NCBI GenBank assembly: GCA_905220665.1
Contig: CAJNAR010000164.1
Coordinates: 1 to 64,000, forward strand
Origin: Albugo candida
Lineage: Eukaryota; Oomycota; Peronosporomycetes; Albuginales; Albuginaceae
Reading direction: 5' to 3'
Length of the DNA stretch: 64,000 nt
This document shows, piece by piece, positions 44,870 through 57,700 of this stretch; the first letter of the stretch is position 1; each line of letters begins with the position of its first letter. The notes under the pieces were generated by a model. The model was given only the letters and a program-made list of their open reading frames with translations, made no database searches and had not been told where the DNA came from. Position numbers and translations under genes: made by a program.

Positions 44870-47827
44870 TTTACGGCAACGCTGAAATGGCCTTGTCTGT
44901 ATCTTGCTAGTGCTAAGCGATGACAAGCTCAGAAACCATCTCATGGTGGTCTATGGAAAAAGTTATTGTTGTATAAAGCAGATACAATAAGAATTTTCAT
45001 CGTGCAGTTATTGCGTTTTCAATGCTAGGAGTCGAGCAACCCTTGTGTTGTCGGTGCTTGTAGCAGATAGGACTTGTTCAGGAGTGCACGAGTACAACTG
45101 AGTGAGGCTAATAACTTGTCTGCTGATAGTTACTCTTATCTCGAATGCATTATTAAAAACTATATGGTTAATAGTGCGAATCTGACAAACTACTTCTGAT
45201 GTTCTTCGAACCATTGCACACGAGTTCACCCTTTAGCGACCACCATAATCGAATTCATGTGAAGCCCCCATATTGTTCTTGCGATTGAAGATATCTGCGC
45301 AAGATGAGCAATATCTGTGGCCTCCTTTCAGGAACAATTCTTTTAGGTGGCCCGAACATAGCGTTCTTCTACAATGCACACGATAAAAAAAGCAGGCTCA
45401 GAGGATACCATTCTAGAGAACTTGCTGATGAAAAAAATATCTGTTACTAACAGAAAATTGTATTGTTTTCAACGTCATGGCTATCTCTACCATCTGAATG
45501 GCATCGATCTAGGAGGCGGCATTGTAAGATATGTCCAATTTTGCGTCTTGTTGTGTTCATATAATAGACGCACTTTGTCTTCCCACAATAAGTTCTAAGA
45601 CGGGTATTGTAATATCAAGCGCTAACTTCCAACCTGCACATGTCATCCCGTGACGTTGTCCGCGTGCAAAATAATAAAATGTTGAAATATTGCATTACGC
45701 TAGAGTTCTAAGTATTCCAACATAGTAATGAGTGAGGCTTTGATGAAATTCCAGCGTTCTGGTCTGAAATGTGAATGATGGAGTCCTTCATTGTCTATTC
45801 AAGCCTAAAGGCTCAGATAATTCACTTTATTCTGAAACTAGCAGTCTAGTGATACAGACAAGGAGTCAAAGCTTGCTTCAAGTTAGCCAAGAAAAGTGAT
45901 GAATAACATTCTCGATATTTGCAGCATCTCAAATCGATGCAAAATGTGAGTCGACTGAGCGATTTAGATGCAGCACTTGTATTGACGAGCACGCGATCTC
46001 TGTCGCTTTACTGTATCGGGCGACGATCCTTATTGAACCTCACCAATCATAAGTTCAAGAATCAAATTAGGTGAGCCTCCACAACTCAATTTGTTTGATC
46101 ACTGACTACGTATTAGTCTGACATTCTGACCGCAGGATCTCAACTACGCCTTTCTATATCGACATAATGATCACATTACTTCTACCGCAACAATCATAAC
46201 ATCGAACGAAGAGTAGGCTATCCAAAGGTATAGACATTCTCAGCGACGATATAGACGGCGAAGAATCTGGCTTGAGGGTAAACACTGTTGATGTTACCTT
46301 TTACTGACGTGTACGGGCGATATTTGTGATCTGATATCTTTCAGTACGTCATATGTTGTCTGAGCATCAAACAACTAGCTTTTTCTGTGGAGAAGTGAAA
46401 ACAATTCTGAGAATAGCAATTTTGAGTCATAGTGCATCAGGAGCTCGTTCCATTATAGGATGGGAAAAGTACGAGTTTCGCAGGTTGCAGCTAATCTCTC
46501 TAGAAGTGCTCGTACCCTAAAATTCTTGGTTTGACCATTTCTGCTTCGCAGGTATCATACGACTATTCAGCCAGCTTAGAACAACCCATTCGATCACGAT
46601 ACCGAAGCAGGAAAAAGAGTGTTCATACCAGAATTTGAGATGAGTTTGACTTTGTACGTGAACCGAGGAGGTTGACTGACCAGTGCAAAAATAATATTAT
46701 CACGCGTTTGACACTGTATCCGGATATCTGTAGAAGTCATTCAACATTAATAGTCAGTAGAAATAGTTTTGTCACCAATCAAGGTTGGAATTGTGTTAGC
46801 TTAGTGAGAAATGAAAACCTTAGTCTGCCTTCATAGGGCAGAAACAGACACATTTTACTTTGAAGGAAAGCCACCATTTCATCATGTTTTAGCGAATGTG
46901 ATGGCCGGTATGAACAGAGTATGCCTTATTACTCCAATGTTGTCACGCGATCCCATACAGAATGGTTTGGGTACGCTTGTATGCATGCAAAGCAATCTAT
47001 TAGAGTATCCACAGGAATATTAACCGACTTTAGGCCTCTATGAGCAGAGATGTACTTTATTTCTGTGTTCTTGTACAATCTCGGTTGCTGCATTTTTTCT
47101 CAGCAATACCTTGAAGACGCATAGGCGAACACATATTAGAAAGCAAAATTACGCAGATTAACGGCTGATCTTGTGGACGCTTCACACGTTTTGAATGAAA
47201 TTGATATTCTGGGCTTTATGTGATCTTCCGATATTACTTTGCTCGCGCATATATCCTGACCATCGCTGGTAGCGGACAAAAAAGTCTGCTCGAGCTTTCA
47301 ATGATCATGGAACGCCTTTTTTTTATATTGTAAAGTGTCTCGACATCAGTAAAACAATAACCGAATACCCTTTCCCTTATGCATCAATCAATATTACATA
47401 AAGGAACGGATTTGCTGTCTGACAATATAGTGTAAGCACTCAGCGAAACAGTTTCCTATTGAATTACATGCCACAAATGTAATCTCACTCACCCATTTCA
47501 TAGCTTTCAGGAAATCATTACGACTTATCCAGGGTTGAACCGTACGAGCGATAAGAAGATCAGCTATTTCGTCGTCATTATACATAAATGGTACAATAGG
47601 AGACGAGAAATGCTGCGACTACCGCAGGCATCTTGGACCTAACATCAGATCGATGTAATCTATCTATCTTTATATTGCCTATAACGTATTGGAATCATGC
47701 GTCACGTAGATACTAGCCCATCACATTAGCATCTCCAATCACTCACTCATCTACCTTCAGATGCCTTATTTTTTCTTTTCCCCGCGTACGAATACATACG
47801 AGCATGGCAGTAAGATATTTTTCAAAA
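44870..47827. other. ~3 kb without a recognisable gene or repeat
   Basis: Only short reading frames (under 80 codons) on either strand, none with a recognisable domain. No tRNA-like A/B boxes, terminal repeats or tandem repeats seen. It could hold non-coding RNA genes or decayed repeats that I cannot recognise. Confidence 0.5.
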
Positions 47828-50602
47828 GGGAGCCGCTATGGCCACAGACAAAACTACTACGGCCACAGACAATTGATTTAACCAATCACAAGCTCATTCA
47901 CTAGATATCCGCAGCACTCTCAGCAGGCACGGACATGGAGCAGCAGCAGAACGAGCAATTCACCGCGCGGAATACCATGGAAGAACATATGAATGTGGTA
48001 GCTGCTGCTGGAATCGTCACCAAGTCCTCATACAGGCAACGAGATGGACGATAAGTTGTTCGCTACAAATGCGATCGTGGAGGCGTAGATCGAAACCGTC
48101 ACGGACTTGTCCAAGAAACAAGAGTTCGGAAGACGAATGGAAGTGCGCTCATTGGCTGTCCTTTCAAAGGTGTTGGGCAGGAGTCGAAAGGTAAAGCCAC
48201 GCATCATGGTTGAATGATTTCACCGAGAATTCAACGTTCTCATTAACAGTCTTCTCCCAATTACAGACGGCACCTGGTCCTTTATAATTACATGTAACGA
48301 GCATAACCACGAACCTTCCACCGCCAGGACCGCTCATCCTGTTCACACTCGCATCTCGGAGTCTCAAGAGGAAGAAATTGCTGGACTCTTTCAGTCTGAT
48401 CATGCTAGTGCAAGGCCAGCAATTGCAACTCACTAAGCGAAAGCTCTGAAATTTGAAGCAAAAGAATGCATTCAGTAAATTCGATGGACGCACTCCAATG
48501 GATATGCTGTTCGCAACCTTCACGGACTTTGGCCTCGAAATAAATATCGAGAAAGATTCCGATGGGCGCATCGCACATTTGTTCTTCGCTCATTTGAAGA
48601 ATGTGGAACTCCTAAGGAAGAACTGTGACGTCTTTTGCTAGATTGCATCTATAAGCAAGCAAGACGAGATTTCCTTGCTCCACGTTGCTGGAATACCATG
48701 CTATATTCCACGTTCTCGGCGGCCTTCGTTTTCATGAAGAAAGAGGATGCTGACTCGTATGTTATTGCCATCAACTTCTTACGACGGCTTTTCCACGCCG
48801 ACCATCAACCTAAAGTATTTGTTATTGACCGAAAGCTTGCTCTCATGAACGCTTTGCGGATAATTTTTCTTTTGGCAGCTATCCTGCTTTGAATTTGGCA
48901 CATTGAGAAGAACGTCGTCGCCAAATGCAAGATCCATTTTACTGGAAAGAATGATGAGTGGACAGCATTTTCGAAGGATTGGAGATCGGTAATCTGCCAT
49001 TTGTTTTTTGTGATCAGTGATTTTCATTCATGTTCTAAGTTATTCGTTGTCGTGCAGGTGGTTTACTTAAACACGATCGCGGAGTTCAATGAAAATTTAA
49101 AAATGTTACAGCTCATATGGACAGAACTCTACACGGAATCTGTGGAGTATCTAGCCAAGACGTGGATCGATCCCCACAAGGAGAAATCCGTTCGAGCATG
49201 GACGAATTTGATTCGGCACTTCGGTCACACAGTCACTTCACACGGAGAAGGTGCCCACAGTGTCGTGAAAGAGTTCATCGCAAGCAGCATGGAAAATCTG
49301 TTTGGGTGTTACGAGCGGATAGTTCAGTCCATAAAAAGCTTTCAGATCGGGTTCACCACAGAACTGGAGAAGCAGCAAACGAATATTATACCTCTCGCGC
49401 AGCCGACCCCACGTGGTGAAATTTTTCAACATATCAACCGGAAGATCTCATACTACGCCCTTCGGAAAGTATTTGAACAGTAAGTTTATATTATTACTTT
49501 CTTCCTACGTATTTTTCCAATCACTTGAGTTTCGCACTGACAGCTGGAAAAAGCTTGACGTCCATTGGCAACCAGCGCGAAGCCATGCTCCTCTACTTTT
49601 TCTTCCATGTAGGGGATACCTTGCGAGCATCAGTTGCGGCAGATCATCGCAAGAAGGAGGAGGCTTGAATTGAGCGATTTCGATGTTCATTGGCACCTTC
49701 ATCAACTCCCTGCAGTACGACCTCCAGTTGCAGGCCACCCAGATGATGCTTTGCCAGTCCTTTTCGAAACATTACGCGACAATTTCAGCAACCTACCTCG
49801 ACACCAGAAAGAGGCAGTCTTGGACGATCTGGAAGAGATATCACAGGTATTTCTGGGCGATTGTTTTTTTTGCTTTGACATTTTAATGGGTACTAACGCT
49901 GTTTAAATAAGCAAACACGGCAAGTCCTTGAAGAGGCGGAGGTTGCTCAAACGAGAAGAAGACCAAGCGGAACGAGCAACAAAACCTCTACGAGACCCTT
50001 CTCAATTTGTATACGTGGAGGGGATGCCTCCCAGGAAGAGGAAGGCGCCGACGTGCGGTGCTTGTCATCAAACGGGACACCGACGTTCATCTGCAGCGTG
50101 CCCCGTCAATGCACAGAGCCGAATTCAATATCTCGCAACAGTTGAACTTCATCCCATCGAAGATTCTCAACTGCACCAGCCTGTTGGTTTCGGTTCCGGG
50201 TGGACCGTTGTTTAAAACCGCTGTCGGTCGCCCACTCTCAGATTAGGTTTCGCATGGCTGGTTGTGAGAGCACACGGCCAATATAATCGCTTCTACTACT
50301 ATCCTCTTTCCTTCAAAGTCTATACAGCCACCTTTCCAACATCCTACTCCTTAGCGTATGTACTATTAACCTACCATATATAGATATCAGAAAAAAAACG
50401 TACCTACGCTAGAACAATATAAACAAAAACAGCGTAAGAAACAGAATGAGCTTGTGTATAAAAGTATACAAGTGACCTGATTGGCTGGCATACTTAGCAA
50501 CAATTCAATTTTGTGAGCTGTGATTGGTTAACTCAATTTTCTGTGGCCGTAATGGTTTTGTCTGTGGCCGTAGTATCAATGTCTGTGGCCATAGCGGCTC
50601 CC
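47828..50602 (+). mobile_element. MULE-3, Mutator-like element with ~50+ bp TIRs
   Basis: Left end gggagccgctatggccacag (47828) and right end, complemented, the same 20 bases (to 50602). The repeat extends inward through further 'acggccacagaca' units (two at the left end, three at the right) and 'ttaaccaatcaca'. Flanks ttttcaaaa and tttttgaaa match at 7 of 9 positions, consistent with a 9-bp target duplication but also with a symmetric A/T sequence. The interior is a plus-strand MULE transposase. Confidence 0.87.
47935..50215 (+). pseudogene. MULE-3 transposase (decayed)
   Basis: Starts at the ATG at 47935 (MEQQQNEQFTARNTMEEHM). An in-frame TAA at 48052 precedes the DNA-binding block VVRYKCDRGG and TNGSALIGCPFKG. 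Catalytic blocks follow: HLFFAHLKNVELLRKNCDV into LDCIYK (about 48580-48650, first Asp), VFVIDRKLALMNALR (about 48820, second Asp), then YLAKTWIDPHKEK and TSHGEGAHSVVKEF (about 49150-49280, Glu). The C-terminal linker is at 49634-49850, and the knuckle CGACHQTGHRRSSAAC at about 50059-50106. Apparent breaks at 48640, 48890, 49483 and 49906 may partly be introns (for example GTAAGTTT at about 49482), but the early TAA and the shifted 48.1-48.4 kb section indicate a pseudogene. Confidence 0.8.
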
Positions 50603-51896
50603 TTTTTGAAAAAGTACAGTTTTTTAAACGAAATTTTTCACTCGATTTTTCTAGATGTCGTTTGATGTGATCATTTCTTTTCCATTGCGTACTATTTCGA
50701 CGAAAGATCTACTCATTTCAAGTAACTAAATACGGTCACGAGCAGATTTGAATTCAGTCGTTAGAACACTGTAAGAGACAAGAAGGCGTCCGTTCGTGGC
50801 AACTAGGTCGTATCAAGAGCAATCTGAATCGATAGAGGATATATGAAAACTACTACAGTATGTTTTCCGTATAGCCTATTGGCGATCTTTGAAGAAAGCT
50901 GTGTCTAGTGAAACAATTTTTGTACTTCCACTTCCGATGAAGTCTCTGTACGGTTATGAGCTTATCACAATACTGCTTTATGTTCCTCCCCAAGCCTTCC
51001 TTTAGAAAATCAAGATTACAGCCACGCGCTCTTGATTGTAATTGGAGCTTCTTTGGACATGGAAGCAACATTGCATCGGGACTTCAATTCGGAGGACGAC
51101 TACATTTGCTACATTCATGTGTACTGAAACGGACATCATCTGATAATGCTCGATTTGGGGTGCATTTAGTAACGCCAAAAGTTTTGCTGGAGCAAAAGGA
51201 TCAAGGCTTCCTTGGTTCTCTATGAGTCCCACTGACCCTTTAAGCACTAACAAAGTCTGAACCTCTATCAATTCTAGCATTCGATACTTGAAGTGGAATC
51301 AAGGGCTTGACTGGAACAGCACAGTGTCAGTTAGGGAATTCCATATTTTCTCTAGATCTTTTCACTTCGGCATCATCGCTACTGATAAAAATCGGCAGTA
51401 GCACCAGTGACATCAGACTTATGTCTAAATGCAACAAAATGCGGCTTCGATTTAATCAAGCTTGCCTCAGCGTGACTTTTATTTACTTTTACAGCCTTAT
51501 CTTAGCCTATAACAGGCAGAACAAAGTATATAAATAAGTGTTTTCTGATGATCACATTATCTAGAGCCATAGGAGACTATCCACGTGCTACAAGCCATCA
51601 TCGATCAACTAAGATTTTAGTCATTGTAGCTTGATAAACAGGCATCTTATACAACAGTTCGATAGAGCTACTTTGCTTACCTTGATTCGAGGGGACATAT
51701 CCTCAAGGAGATTGCTTGAACTCTCAACGATGCTTTCAATGGAGCAAGCATGAAAGTTCTAGTACTCATAGCTAGGTAGAGACGTCAACAGACTTACTAT
51801 TTGACCCAAGCTACGAGCTACGAGTGCTACTGCTTTATCGATTAGATTCTCAGGTGTGTAGCACCAAACATAAACACAGTATTTCATTAGGTACAG
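50603..51896. other. No gene recognised
   Basis: Overlapping ORFs of about 90 codons on both strands at 50956-51280 have no recognisable domain and mirror each other, so I do not call them. No terminal or tandem repeats seen. Confidence 0.5.
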
Positions 51897-51898
51897 TA

Positions 51899-53253
51899 CA
51901 GTAACCTACAAAAACTAAACGTTATTTTTAAATGACGGTTGAATTATCGCTTCAACCTTGACAAGGAATTAATTTTTTGATGATCAAAGAGCCACAATAA
52001 TTCTAAGAAACGCTCAAGGCTGACAATGAAGTCTATTAGAAGTCGTTGATACAGTATTTATATTCAGGAATTGCATTGTTCATCGAAAATGTGCGTGATA
52101 TTGGGGGTGGTTCACCAGCGAGTTGCTCCACCCTTGGCGGCAAGAACAGCAGCAATTCGCCTTGGCATTAACTCTACTAGGCATCTAAGCATCTCGAGGG
52201 ATACCTTGCGGTATTCCTTATCAAGTATGGTAGCCATTTATTCGACGTTTTTTGGCCTGTCGCGGTTCCGGACGGCATCTTTTAGATTCTTCCAAATGAT
52301 TTCGATGGGGTTGAGATCAGGACTTTGGGCAGGCCATTCTAGCTTTGCAAGCGACCGCTTATCACGCCATGTCTTCTCTGCACTACTATGGTGGACTGTC
52401 GCACCATCCTCCACAAGAATTACGTCTTTTTGTCATCCTGGTCGTCCATCCATGGCCCAAGGGCAGCGTCATAGATCATATTGACAAAGTCGGTGGAAGT
52501 GCGATGTTGGGGTGGCATGATGACCATCTGTAGGATCCTCTCACCAGCAAAAGCACCCCAGATCATCACCGAGAACCGTCCTCTCTAAATGCTGGCGCCA
52601 AACACTCAAAATTGAACTTCTCATCCACGCGACGCCACAAAACAACCTAACGAGGATTCTTGCCAATCTCAAAGGTGAACTCGTCGGTCCAAATGACCTT
52701 CTTCCAGTCCTCTACTGTCCAATTTTTGTATTTCTGAGCAAACTCCAGTCTCTCAACCTTGTGTTTATTCGGCAAAAAAGGCTTCTTGGCAGCAATGCGG
52801 CTCTTGAAACCCATTTCATGGAGGGCGCTACGGATTGTGCCTGGCGATGCCGGAATATTCGCATTGTTCGCATTATTCGCAATTTCTGCTAGTGGCGCCC
52901 GCCGGTTTTGCACCACAGTGCGCCCAATAGACATGCGGTCACTTTATGAGAGCTTTGGTGGTCTTCCTCTCGACTTGGGAGCCCCACCGTACCCCTTTTA
53001 CGCCAGTTCTGTAGCACTGTCATAATGGTTGACTGGGTGAACCCTGTTTGGGCAGCGATTTCCTGTTGTTTCAAGCCTGTCTGATGCAATCCGACAATGG
53101 TAGCTTTCTCCTCAGTGCTTGACCAACGTGTCTTCATATTTCACAAATGGTTTGATGTCGGAAACACAAAGTAACATGGCTGGATAGTCCTCTTATCTTA
53201 TCTTTTGTGGTGTGGATTTTAGAAATATAACATATACTTTTTGTAGGCTACTG
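51899..53253 (-). mobile_element. Tc1/mariner-type transposon, DD34E
   Basis: Ends cagtaacctacaaaaac (51899) and the complement of tttttgtaggctactg (to 53253), each next to a TA dinucleotide (51897-51898 and 53254-53255), the family's target duplication. About 1.36 kb with one minus-strand transposase. Size, TA target and domain order are typical for Tc1. Confidence 0.87.
52071..53137 (-). pseudogene. Tc1-like transposase, inactivated
   Basis: Starts at an ATG at 53137. The first helix-turn-helix region is EEKATIVGLHQTGLKQQEIA, and the second part is SPGTIRSALHEMGFKSRI. Then come the catalytic Asp in VIWTDEFTF (about 52680), the second Asp in VILVEDGATVHHSS (about 52410) and Glu in SPDLNPIEIIWKNLK (about 52305). 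Exactly 34 residues separate the last two catalytic residues. Damage: a frame change near 52935, a stop after GKNPR (about 52647), another stop or frame change at 52590-52440, and a TAA after RPKNVE (about 52240). Transposase could only be supplied from elsewhere. Confidence 0.85.
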
Positions 53254-53474
53254 TACATCATAGTTGCGCCGTGATTTGTATTTCAGGCAATCAATGCCGA
53301 TAACTCCACATGAATGTGTTGATTCATTATTTCACGAAGACGTGAAGTAAAGCGCTGGTCACATTTGTTTAAAGGTAGATGGAAGAGTGGGCTGTGCTAT
53401 TATATTGAGGAGCTTTTCCTCATTACCTGCTATTACCCAGAAGAATTGTAGACTTAATAGCTACTTCTTGTTCG

Positions 53475-56400
53475 AAGGTGAAAAAACAGCGACCGTTGGC
53501 CGACTTTAGTGTGAATGCTAAGGGCTCATCGATCAAATCCACTCGGAACAAACTCTCAGCACTCACGGAGAATGCCAATGGAATTCATAATAATGGTCAT
53601 CTTTTCCCCACCACGTCCTATCACAGAACTCCATTTGTTGTGATCCTAGCGAAACACGAGATTTACCATCAAAATCCATTGGCATAATTCAATTTTTATA
53701 AATTTCAAAAGAGCAGCACAAAATGTTTTTCTATAACTCCAACAACGCTTTTCTAATCTAATTCAAAATCGCAGTGGCGGTTTGATGACAATCTTTTTCT
53801 CGAACTCTCACTATACAAGTTATACAGCAGCTGAATAACTCACCTGGCGAAGAAATCGAAAACGCTATTCGGTTTTGCGTCTTCTCCTTCACGATGCACC
53901 GGTGTATATTCGTAATGAATATGCATCGGTGAGGGCCGAAGAAAGATTGATTATCACTGAGCTATTGCTTTCCAGCACCTTCGAATCGGCCGCAATACAT
54001 CTCCTGTTTGGTGATTCCAATTCACCGCTCGACCCAGCTGTGGGTGGCTGAGCGAAAGAATTGACACGACCTAAAGTCGATTGACGTGTTTGAACGACTT
54101 TCGCAGTTGGGTGTGGTGGACACTTGCCCAATCCGATATCCGACTGACAGATTATTTTCAGGACCAATAGTGCGCAAGAATCGAATAGATTATTGTCGAA
54201 GTGCTAGTTTATATGGTATGCGAATCCAACTCAAATAACGGCCTAAGTTTTTTAATGTTCATTTCGACTATTTGAATATTCTCAAGTTGTCGAAACAATC
54301 AAACTGAAAGGGAATTCGATGCTACAACACTTTCTGGCAACATAGAATCCGGGAAAAGTCTGGAAACATTGGAAGACGAAAATCAAGAAGCAGCTTCAAG
54401 GAATTGAAGATAAGGTTGCGCATGATAGCCGACGTGATGATGATTCTACCCAGAAGCCGCAGCCACTCGATAACGCAATTATGACACCCCAATCAGCCAC
54501 GGCATTTTACCAACAAGTCTCTAACGATTCAGCATTTCGGTCGCCAACAAGGCCGAATACAGCCAAGGTAAGAGCTTCCAAGCTTTTTCGCCCTCCAGAT
54601 GGTTCTTCCGTCCCGTGTTGATCGAATACGTGACCAAAAATGGGGTACCATGGTATCGAGCACGAGGGAAACTATCGACGAATTTAGGGGTGTTGTCTTG
54701 GTTTCTCTCTATAGATCCGATGCCGACTCAGCTGCTCCATGTGAAAGAAACCGAAGAAGTCTACTGGACTTCATTCAAGTTTCTCTAGAGTTAGGAGAGA
54801 AAACCGTCCCTCAACTCATCTAAGTACAACCGAGATGGTCAAAGCGATCAAGCACAGGCGAATTAGTTCCTCTTTAGGTATGAATGGACTACCAATTACG
54901 TCTTATAAGCTTGATCCACGTAAGTTTGGCGAGTATTTGAAGATCGTGTTCGAGTTATCAGATAAAAATAGATACATTACTTCGATCACAACGTCACTCG
55001 GCAATCACCTCGTTGTACAAAAAAGATCTCGAGGTGATCCTGGCCACTATCGACCGATCGCACTACTTTTTGTCTGTGGTAAAGTACTTTCAAAGGTATT
55101 GCATCGATTGACACGTTTTTTGCCAAACTGATCTATCAAGATCAAAAAGCATTTGTGCGCGGAAGTTCGATGCATCACCACATTCAATATCTCAATAACG
55201 TCTAAGACTTGGTCACTCATAGTGGCGAAAACAGTATGCGACTTTTCTCGACTTTAAGAAATCTTATGGCCGACTTTATTGGACATACCTATTTCGCATT
55301 TTGGAAAAAAAAAGGATTTTGAAAAAAGTATCATCGACTGGGTTCGTCTTTCGTACACCGAAACGAGACACAGCTGATGATTAGTGGCAATACATCACAA
55401 CGAGGTGTCAAAAAAAACGATCCTCTCTCAGCATTACTTTTCTTGATGACGATCGAACCTTTGAAAATTTTACTTCGACAGCAAGAAGAACACGGCATCT
55501 GGATCAGTGCCATATCTGCCACATCTGAAGTATTGTTTGCGGACGATTCGACATTGCTTTCGAAAACACCAAATGGTGTTTTGACGCAGCTCGAACTCGT
55601 CCAACTCTATTGTGATGGATCTGGCGAAACTCAACTTGAGCAAAAAGCATCCTTGCTCTCGTTGAATTGGACCATGTCGTGTCCACGTATTCCCAATTTG
55701 ACCATACGGGTCCGAAAGACATCGGCAGACATCGTCTCTGTGGCATTAAAATATGAACGTGGACATATTAGTGGAGATTATTCGAAAGTGGCAATCGATG
55801 GTAAATCTATTTGTGCTTGGTCGAAACACTAAAAGATTAAAAACGTTCACCCAGTCAGCAAAGCCTTTTCTATTTTCGTCGACAAGATGGTAGACTACAA
55901 GTTCCTTTTTTGATAGGGAGACCGAGTTTACAACGCATTCATTTCCTACAGCACTTCTCATCCGATTCATCGACAATGATTCCTTCGAATTGGACAACTG
56001 TTTTGACGGAATTATTACAGCTAATCCAACCTTCTTTCGGTCCACACAAGCGGATGAACATACTCACCATCGCACCACATCGACAGGGATAAATGGTACA
56101 ATGGAAGAGCATATCTTCTTGGTGGAATCACGCATTCAAAATGTGGCATCAGAGGAATTGAAGCATTACAATTTCAGATCTGAATGTTCTCTAGCGCTGT
56201 CAGTACTAGATGAAAAACCCGATGTGGTTTCACTGCGACCAATAATTACATTATGGAGCTGCTACTCGAAACGAGTACGGAAAATGTTTGTTAAAATCTT
56301 GCTGAGTCGACTTTACAACGAACTCACTCAGATACTACAGCTTATCTACTCGACGATTGAGCTCATCACTTGGATCCGACCGAAAAAATGTGGAAGACCT

Positions 56401-57050
56401 TCTATGTGGGAGTACAAAGAAAGGAGAGGAAAAATTATTTCCCATCTATTCCACGCTCTCAAATCTCACGAATCATCTCGATACCTCCCGAACCAACCAA
56501 GACTCATCGGATGCTGACACATTGGCCATCACGGGAGCTATCGGACGCAATGGTTTCGGAACGCGTTGGAACATTTAGGAATGCATGACGGCATCTTTGG
56601 AAACGTGTCGTACCCATTTCGAATATTTACATTTTCTTCTGGCCTTCCGGATGCTTCCAGTTCGATCTCGTTTCTGGTTTTTGAAGGATATTCAGCACTT
56701 TCCGTGATTTACACCGCATTTACTGCCCCTATTCGGTACTTTCGACGTCTTATTTACGATCAGGATGTACGCAGTCTTCTTGCAGAGGTTCTGCTTCAAC
56801 TTTCTACGCAAGAATCATTCGGCGGATATTTTGGGAACCGAAGATCTTTGCTGCGGGTCCACCACAGACAAGTCGAAATGCAAGTACAACTCCCATCCTA
56901 AGTCTAGTTGAATGGCATCGTTCAGTCTAGTGTGGCGCACACCAAATATGCAAAACAAGGTACTTTTGAACAGCTCTTATATAAGTTACACGCTGGGCAG
57001 TCTCGTATCGTGGTGTTGCTGAGGGTTCCGCAATATAAGACTACATGCGG
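53475..57050 (+). pseudogene. LINE-2: decayed ORF2 copy of the same LINE family
   Basis: Begins at the equivalent of the ORF1/ORF2 junction (NAKGSS near 53518, then SALTENANGIHNNGHLF) and ends with the same C-terminus as LINE-1 (NRRSLLRVHHRQVEMQVQL, stop at 56899). About 150 bp of related 3' UTR follows (tagtgtggcgcacacca). Recognisable pieces: the endonuclease GDFNTPLD counterpart near 54010, YRPIALLFVCGKVLSKV (about 55050-55105), NPLSALLFLMTIEPL-like (about 55410), LFADDSTLLSKTPNGV (about 55535) and FRTRWNI/FGTR-type C-terminal stretches. Many frameshifts, internal deletions and stops. ORF1 is absent, consistent with 5' truncation on insertion. Confidence 0.85.
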
Positions 57051-57700
57051 GACACCTATAACCATCAACTCCTGATTTGCAGCCTATACTTCTAACGTGA
57101 CAATAACTATTTGTCAGCCCATCAGGGTTAGTGTAGCTTAATGTCAAAACAAATTATAATATATTTCTTGATTTTTTTTTTCGCGTTCACCTTTCAATTC
57201 TGATTTCACCCCGTCACTACCACCACAATGGCACCACTCAAAAACGTTCACAGCAGCTCAAACTGACCAGAGCATCGAAAAAAGTTCGAAATGAGGCTGT
57301 CAGAACGATATGCGACCCTAACATTTCTAATAGAGAACTTGGCCAAACTTCCTATTTCAATGAGCCATTTTTTTTGGCCTGCTGATATGGAGGTGGAGTT
57401 GAACGAAGATTTGAAGCTTGAGTTTGAAGAGGCTGAGGGTTTCACTGATAATGCAGCAGACTTTGCAGCACTAAAAATACACTTTATTTCGAACCGTCCG
57501 AGTCGGTACATTGGGAACTCGAGCCGTAATCGTCGACGAAAACGTGCAGAGAACCGCAATGCTGCACTTGGTTCTCGCCGACTCGAAACATACATTAATG
57601 TCCTCGTTATCGAGATACAACTTCAGGAACGCGTATCCAGCGTTATGGGTACATTCGATCCAATAGAGTTAGCAGACATATCAAACAAGTAGATGCGGAG
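57051..57700 (+). pseudogene. Unassigned transposon-like ORF
   Basis: The 133-codon frame at 57291-57692 plus an upstream frame (SQQLKLTRASKKVRNEAVR, about 57245-57305) contain a basic YIGNSSRNRRRKRAENRNAA stretch followed by LGSRRLETY. Similar basic GNS-R-RRR segments occur near the N-terminus of some large eukaryotic DNA transposases, but I cannot name the family with confidence. It could also be a host gene fragment. It sits between two retroelement fragments. Confidence 0.3.

Noticed and set aside
51002..51280. 90-codon ORFs on opposite strands at 50.9-51.3 kb
   Set aside because: Mirror-image open frames without any domain, splice context or repeat support.
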